From NCBI GenBank assembly GCA_022496205.1, contig WTXD01000004.1, forward strand, positions 434,001-498,000: a DNA stretch of 64,000 nt, given 5' to 3'. The stretch is from Gloeopeniophorella convolvens (taxonomy: Eukaryota; Basidiomycota; Agaricomycetes; Russulales). The notes beneath the pieces were generated by a model. It did no database searches. It was not told where the DNA came from and saw only the letters and a list, made by a program, of their open reading frames with translations. The translations under genes were made by a program, and so were the position numbers. Below, in pieces: positions 58,114 through 64,000 of this stretch (positions within the stretch are counted from its first letter, which is position 1; every line of letters starts with the position of its first letter).

Positions 58114-58886
58114 ATGGCCTACGATACTCATGTCAGGCGTGGTCACCCCAGTCAGTGCCCCGACTCGCCCATTGAACGATCGTTTGACCTGACTCACGCG
58201 CACACCACTAGTCTTCTTCACTCTGCTAGTCGTCTTCGCTATCATCGAGGTTTGCTTCTCCACTCGCTTCGCAACTTGTATGGCACCCTGATCGTTCTGT
58301 TCTCACAGCTCGCTATATCTGCGTGGCTGACTGCGCGTTATAATTCCCGTCACGACTACCTGTCTAAAACTGAGCGTGATCGCGTGGAATTCCTCCTGTT
58401 CTGCTCTATCTGGACAGTCTTCCTCTCTCCATTCCTTGCGGCCTCATTCCTGTTTGCATCGGGGTCGGTTCTTGCGAGTGTTGCCTCGCATGTAATCTTG
58501 TGCGCACCCTCCCGCTCACCCGTAGCCTCACGTCGCTCATAATCTTTAGCTTATTCCTGACGTGGGTGTTTTGGCTCTCAGGAGCAGCAGCCATAACAGA
58601 CTCACTGGGTGGGGGTCTCAACTGCGAGTACGTCACAATAACCCCCTCTCGCCGCATATGCTAACACACTACGCTAAGCGACCACTTTGTGTACTGCGGG
58701 CAATTGAACGCACTTGAAGCGTTTGCATGGATTGAATGGTGAGTCTGTCGCCTTTATGTCTCCGTACTTTGTTAGACCGTTGTTTACAGGGTACTTCTCA
58801 CTCTGGGGTTTGTATTCATCACGTGGGTTGCCGTGCGCGCATCGCGGCGCGGCGACGGGTATGGCGGCCCGCTCATCGCGGCCTAG
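58114..58886 (+). CDS. MARVEL-like four-TM membrane protein
   Basis: Six exons (58114-58150, 58212-58249, 58309-58463, 58526-58627, 58679-58738, 58790-58886) give 162 residues. Four hydrophobic helices follow the MARVEL pattern: IFFTLLVVFAIIELAISAWL, EFLLFCSIWTVFLSPFLA, SLIIFSLFLTWVFWLSGAAA, and LLTLGFVFITWVAV. Between helices 3 and 4 lies ITDSLGGGLNC with a cysteine loop, common in fungal MARVEL proteins. A longer unspliced frame through 58250-58308 and 58464-58525 exists but destroys helices 1 and 3, so I reject it. MARVEL proteins sit in plasma-membrane or vesicle membranes and affect membrane apposition; the exact role is unknown. Confidence 0.82.
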
Positions 58887-59455
58887 GTTGCCACCACGTG
58901 CCTGGTGTCGGACCTGGAAACGCAACCTCTTTTGTTTTGCACCTTTTACTACACCTTGTTCAAGCGACGAATTTTTACGACCATCATAGCCTTCAGAATT
59001 TATCCTATCTATTGTGTTTTTCCCGCTATAAGCAGCCTGCCTTGTGCCGTAGGAAGTTCTGGGTATGACGAACAGCATCGCTGCTCAGCCTCCGAGTTTT
59101 GCTCCGGTTGTCTCGAAATCAGCGACGAGGCTACCTTCGCGGGAACTGTGGCGAGTATTGAATACAGCCAAAGCTGTGCCATGAGATGCTCCGGATCCCC
59201 ATAAACTCCGCATGTGGCCAACGCGCAGGGCCCAAGGTAGGCCATGGGCCATGGCCATTGTTCTTGTGGCTATCAGATCGCCACGACGTCTAAGGTACGC
59301 CTTGACCTTTGACAAAAATGCGCATAATGTGGCAAACTCCGCTAAGTAGGACTGTCTTGCCTTATATTAAAGTGTGGCGACACTAACCACACCAACCACG
59401 TCTTTCATACCCTTAGTTCTACACGCTCACCCGGCAGCCTGCGTGCATAACAGCC
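58887..59455. other. Intergenic
   Basis: This lies between the MARVEL-like gene and the SIHA-repeat gene, both on the + strand. It contains the palindromic-looking GGCCATGGGCCATGGCC at about 59244-59260. No coding or RNA feature is supported. Confidence 0.5.
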
Positions 59456-62400
59456 ATGCTAGCCTTCCCAATCTTCCTGCTGCTGGCTTTCAGTGCATCG
59501 CTTCTCGCCCCAGCACCGATCGTCATCGTCCAGCAGTTCCTGAGAATCTTCACCATCCAATCCCCGGCGCACATTCACCTTCCCTTGGCTGTTCACTCTC
59601 CCGTTTCCCTGCCGCTTGTGGAGGAAGTCTCGCTTCTACCTGTCTCATCTCCCCAAATATCCTTCCCCTACTTCAATTCTACACCGACACCGACAGCAGT
59701 CTGCCAAGGGAGCGGCTGCTCTTCGATCGTGGTACCAACCAAAGTCACCCTAAACCAGTATGTCCAAGTAATCGACGGCCACCCTTCTACTTGGGCCACG
59801 CTGGTTGTCATTGCACTGGCGGCAGTGAACTGCATCGTACGGGTGTATATCTCTTTTCATGCACTGTCGCTGACGAGAAGAACAGGTCTACTTGTTATTT
59901 GTGAGACTGTCCGAGTCTCAAAGTGATGATCTTGCAAGAAGCGACCCGGAGTTAACGACTGTAAGTGCTTTTGCAAAGCGGTCGCCTGTCAAGTGGAGTA
60001 TTCATGTCCATCAGGAATCTTTTGTTCCTTCGGAGGAATCATCGCCACATCATTACGCGCTGGAATACGAAACCGACCATGAGATCTCCGTACACCCACC
60101 GTCTCCTCTGCTGAGCGTGGAAGCTATGATCGCTGTGCCCCCGACCCAGGAGCAAATCATACCCGCGGACAATGCTATCACGTTCCCTTCTTTTCCCTCG
60201 CTGGAAGCCGTGGGTCCCCTACCTGTCTCTTCTTCGGAACCTCGCCAGTCATCTCTCAGTGTTCTCTTCCACGGCTTCTCGATTGGCGATCAAGGCGGGG
60301 AATCTGAAGATGACTCCTCTTTGGCACATATATCTGCCTCGGATTGTACATCCAGCGCGCCATCATCGGTTCCTTCAAGTCAGTTTTCGAGTCCTAGCGC
60401 ACTAGCCACAGCCGGAGTACCAGACTTTTCACCTTCAGGAGCCCAGACAAAGACGCTTCTGGGAAGCCAAGCTGTCGCAGACGAAAGCGCTCATCTACTC
60501 GATACAGCGAATACGGTGCTCTCTCAGAATGCTGGAGTGCTTTCAGAGGATCTACCTGAAACTGTTTGCTCCTTGCATCCGCCTGTTGGCGATGGTGGGA
60601 GCCTTGGTGATGGCGCAGATGATTCCCTTCCTTACATACCCCAGGATACCGGGAACGAGGACAGCGAGGATGAAGACAGGTTCCACTATACTGGCGAAGA
60701 TGAATTCGACTATACGGGGGTAGACTCACGATCGTGCTCTATCGAGGCCTCGCCTGTGCCCGCTCCAATCGACGCTCACACCATTCCCCTACCGCCGTCT
60801 CCACCTTTCCCTTTGGATACTCTTGATATCGACCTCCTCGGACATGTCTCGGATGAGGACGCATCTGTTTCCGATTCGGCCTCAGAACTCACTGTGTGTG
60901 CCCGAGAGGTCGCTGCGGGCGTTGAACCAACGCCTGTTGAAGTGGCGCCCCCCAGCGCCGCCTCAGGGAACTTCACTGGGTACGCGCTCGACGACATCCG
61001 AGTGAGGTACGGCGGCCCACGGATAACCCATACCCGTGCCAAACGTCCATCACTCGATGAAATTTCGTGTTTCCCCAAATCGGGAAGAGAAAGAGGTGAT
61101 ATACTCGCATGTTATTCCCCTGCCCCACGTCCGTACTCACCCAGGTATTTTCCCAGTTGTGAGCGAGAGCTCAGTCGATCTCGGTTACGATGATGAAAAT
61201 GAGTCTACAGATACCAGTGGTGAGCCGTCTTCTGTCAACCCTTGGGATGGTGTATCTGACTTGTGTGCCAGACCTGGACTCATACCAACGTGAATCAGTC
61301 TCCAGTAAACCACTCAGGGCCGACGCTCCTAGCTTCGAGCCACGGGGTTCAGCGATTGGCACTTCTCTTGAGGTATCCCAGCAACCGGCTGTCGTTGGAC
61401 TCCAAGCCTCGATCCACGCCACCAGCCACGAGGAACGCTCACAGACGCACAAGGAGAAGGTCGGGATGTTGGAACTGCATGCGACAAGGCGAGCGTGCGC
61501 ACCCGCGACTGCGTCTGAAGGCAACAACGAATCCTCGGGACTTCTGGGCGGATCTGCTGGGCTTAGAGATTCTATCCACGCGCCGAAAGCAGACAGGTCT
61601 TCCGGATCTTTGAAACGCGCCAAGTCAAGCTCACGAGCGGCCGTGACTGGGGTCTATGCATCCATGCACGCGCTGAGAAGAAGCGCCGAAGCATCACCAG
61701 CGGATTCCCGAGCCCAGCGGACAAGTACCACGAAAAATGGTGGATCTCAGCGCGGACTGGCCGCCTCAATACATGCCTCGACGCGTGCTCCGAAGGAGCG
61801 CGCATTACCGGCCAAGAGTGCGTCTGAGCATCCCGCCGGGGCGCTGAATTGGGCCGCCGCTGCCAAGGAGGATTCACTGGCGCCCTCTGAGGGAGTAGGG
61901 TCTTCGGGCCAGGGGCCGTCCAACAGCGAGAAGTCGGTCGCTGGACCTTCAACAAGCAGGTGCGCACCCCAAGATGCTGCAGAAGATCCTGTTGACAACT
62001 CTGTCGAATCCTTGCACCCTCCAGACGACCAGGAAAGCCTCGGGGACGACAGCACGGGCGACGCGGCAGTCGGTAAGATCGAGCAGGGTTCCCCAAAGGA
62101 GAAGCGGCGGCGTGGCCGTCGAGGCGGGCCCCGGCGTCATCGCGTAAAACCTGCACCTTGTTTCACACCGCCGCGACATGCATCACTCTTCCTGCCTCGT
62201 CCGATTGGTATCCAGGGAGCTCATAGGCATGCAGGCTACCATCCAGACGTGCCGCAGCCCAGCCCGTCAAAGTACCCTTACCGTCAACTACACCCACCAC
62301 CACCATTCCATCCGCCTGGTCCGCAGCCTGGAGGCGTCCCGCCGAACGCACAGATGATGCTGGACTACTCCGTGCAGCCGCCACCACCGTATTACCATCA

Positions 62401-62638
62401 TCTACAGCCCTACATGGGCTACTCGTCTCATGGGTGCCACTATCCTTCCCCCGCATCTACCAGTCAATCGCTCCCGTCTCCTGCATATCCCTATCACCCT
62501 CCCCTATACCCTCCTGGGCCTCAGTACGATCAGCCATTCCCGCAGTACCCCCCGCAACACCATCCGCAACACTCCCTACAGCACTCTCCTTGGATGCTGC
62601 CGACGCCTCTGGGGCCTCCCCCTCCCAGCTTTCCCTAA
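59456..62638 (+). CDS. Large low-complexity membrane protein with 'SIHA' repeats, unknown function
   Basis: Four exons (59456-59842, 59886-61095, 61145-61219, 61272-62638) give 1012 residues. The N-terminus MLAFPIFLLLAFSASLLAP is a signal peptide or anchor. A second hydrophobic helix (WATLVVIALAAVNCIVRVYL) follows at ~113-135. The next ~500 residues are Ser/Asp/Glu-rich with YTGEDEFDYTGVD. The fourth exon carries four copies of G-[LV]-x-x-S-[IM]-H-A (from 61397, 61559, 61649 and 61754) spaced 30-54 residues apart, then a basic patch KRRRGRRGGPRRHR, and finally a Pro/Tyr/His-rich tail (QPPPPYYHHLQPY). A phrase like SLHPP...SLGDD occurs twice (near 60570 and 62010). I recognise no family. It could be a wall or septum scaffold with a long cytosolic or external disordered tail. 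Confidence 0.75.
61397..61777 (+). repeat. Four 'GxxxSIHA' motif copies within the coding sequence
   Basis: Copies read GLQASIHA, GLRDSIHA, GVYASMHA and GLAASIHA, at 61397, 61559, 61649 and about 61754. The DNA between copies is not duplicated, so they look like conserved short linear motifs rather than a recent tandem expansion. Confidence 0.7.
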
Positions 62639-63178
62639 TAGTGTCGTGTTTCTGCCTACCTCTCTGCGTCTCGAGTAATCTACTTACTCTTGCTCTCACT
62701 TCAACTTACGCTTCTTCCGCTTGTCTCCGCAGCTGCCGTTGAGAACAATTTACCTTATTCATGCCGTGCCAGTCCTATGCTTATCTACTGCATACCCTGC
62801 TTTATATTCTCCTACCTTGCCTTATATTGCTTGTACCATAGACTGTGCTATGTATTAATACAACGTGTCGCGGCTAGCGACATTCGTAAAGCGCCTTTCG
62901 CCGGAACCCCCATTGCTCGCTCGAGTGCCAGTTGTTGAGCGGCTGTGACCACACATGTTTACGGACGCTGCGGAAAAGCGAAACGACTGCCGGACGGCGT
63001 AAAGAGACACGCTTGCATTCGGGGAGGTAGAACGTGTGGCTGACAGGATACTCGTAGAGTACATACAACTATTGGTACTGCCCAAGGAAACCAAGAAGTA
63101 TCAAAACAACGCGCAGATGACAAAGGTGAAGATTATAGATAAAGCAGGAAAGATAACGAAACTAGATATTCAGCCCGT
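62639..63178. other. Intergenic, convergent
   Basis: These are the 3' flanks of the SIHA-repeat gene and the probable RdRP gene. The sequence is relatively AT-rich, with TATTAATACAA and AGATAAAGC patches. No gene is seen. Confidence 0.5.
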
Positions 63179-63941
63179 TTATTGACCCGCCGCACGGAGG
63201 GCAGACAGTGTGCGCACTGCAGGCCTAGATATAGCCATTAACTCGGCGAAGTCGGGCGCCAACGTATACCCTCCCAGTGCCCGTGCCTTGATGTTGCACA
63301 GGTCCTCGAAAGCCAGCGCAAACGCAAACCTGGCATTGTCCGGAGAACACTGAGTGTACGCATACGACGCGCGGATAGCGGAGATGTCGCCAAGCAGCGA
63401 CAGATGCGGCAGGTCGAGTGTGGCAGCGAACTCCCGCTGGAGAGCGTCAACCCCGCCCCACTTCGACTGTTTGCCTCGCTTCTGGGATGGTCCCGAACTG
63501 AAGGATCGGCCCCATTGCACCTTGATAGCGTCGACGTGTTTCCGGAGGGTCCCGAGCTCCTTGGCGGCCTCTTGCAGGAGGGCACCAGCGCCGGATACGA
63601 GTGAGGTGCCTTTCGAGAGTTTGTCCGCAATCTCTTTGTAGGGAGCCTCTAGGTGGGGATCGCGGGAGCGCGCTTCTGGGCCGAACTGTCGGCTGATTTC
63701 CTCATACTTGCGCAAATGTTCGTCCAGAAGAGTGGCTCCAAACTCCCGGAGGAGTTCGATAATGAATGGCTTGAGGTTACCATCGCGCTTCGCCACGGTG
63801 TTGGTGGAAAATTCGCCCCCGTCATCGTCGGCGTCGCGCATGCACACCGGGCGGGCCATTCCATAGCGCTTCCCGTCCTTGCTGAACACGTCCTGTAAGA
63901 TGCGGAGACCTGTTTTGCTGGAATCTAGGCAAGTGGTGAAC
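63179..63941 (-). CDS. Probable RNA-dependent RNA polymerase, C-terminal exon (partial)
   Basis: The last exon of a gene entering from the right edge, starting after a GCAG acceptor at 63942-63943 and ending at 63179. It encodes FTTCLDSSKTGLRILQDVF, then a charged helical region, and ends with ASYAYTQCSPDNARFAFALA, EDLCNIKAR and a closing helix. This order resembles the region after the catalytic core of cellular (QDE-1/RDR-type) RNA polymerases of basidiomycetes, which make dsRNA in gene silencing. The catalytic DxDGD loop would lie further right, outside the window, so the activity cannot be checked. The call is from remembered family resemblance. Confidence 0.55.
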
Positions 63942-64000
63942 CTGCAACGGATCAGTTCCTGGACGCTCCAAAGACGTGGTGAGATACACACATATATGCC

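Noticed and set aside
58250..58308. Unspliced reading through the MARVEL-like gene
   Set aside because: The frame is open but replaces the first two membrane helices with polar sequence; splicing at GAG|GTTTGC restores them.
1..64000. Transposons, CRISPR arrays, rRNA genes
   Set aside because: No transposase, integrase or reverse-transcriptase motif, no regular repeat-spacer array and no rRNA-like block was seen on reading both strands.

Overview
The window is nuclear DNA of a filamentous basidiomycete, most likely an Agaricomycete (possibly a wood decayer such as a polypore). The evidence is the gene style: genes cut by many introns of about 40-60 nt with GTRNGT donors, compact spacing on both strands, and a cellulose-binding-module GH5 endoglucanase beside fungal-type housekeeping genes. 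Nothing bacterial, plasmid-like or CRISPR-like is present. Gene models were built by hand: splice sites were chosen so that the frame closes and family motifs are continuous. No homology search was possible.

Layout, left to right. A thiolase start runs off the left edge (minus), followed by 3.8 kb with no supportable gene. Then come ceramide glucosyltransferase (+), exocyst SEC3 (+, 16 exons), the ER-shaping protein YOP1 (-), a Zn2Cys6 transcription factor (+), a PRM10/ThrE-type membrane protein (+), a SNF2-RING translocase (-), a small RNase III-fold/dsRBD protein that has lost most catalytic acids (-), a CHD/Mi-2/Mit1-type remodeller (-), exocyst SEC8 (+), an LYR-motif mitochondrial protein (-), the CBM1-GH5 endoglucanase (+), the ribosome-assembly GTPase LSG1 (-), an FHA-domain checkpoint-type kinase (+), S-formylglutathione hydrolase (-), a small conserved-looking basic protein (+), ribosomal protein eL28 (-), a DH-PH-FYVE Rho GEF (+), a large WD40 protein (+), a membrane-anchored LysM protein (+), a MARVEL-like four-TM protein (+), a large low-complexity membrane protein with a repeated 'SIHA' motif (+), and the C-terminal exon of a probable RNA-dependent RNA polymerase (-) that continues past the right edge.

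The genes do not form one pathway. Several share polarised secretion and membrane themes (SEC3, SEC8, Rho GEF, YOP1, glucosylceramide synthesis). Two are chromatin motors and two relate to RNA silencing folds (RNase III/dsRBD and RdRP). Six neighbouring pairs are head-to-head, four with under 300 bp between start codons and one with only 52 bp.

The most notable signals are structural. There are four internal microexons of 6, 8, 8 and 9 nt, each encoding invariant core residues (GH5, zinc cluster, kinase HRD loop, SNF2 motif). Four introns are best explained as GC-AG, two of them with the unusual donor GCACGT. Two otherwise intact housekeeping genes (LSG1 and the LYR protein) carry apparent one-base frame breaks. 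The best candidates for undescribed biology are the degenerate RNase III/dsRBD protein and the SIHA-repeat membrane protein. I found no multi-gene system that I can defend as new.
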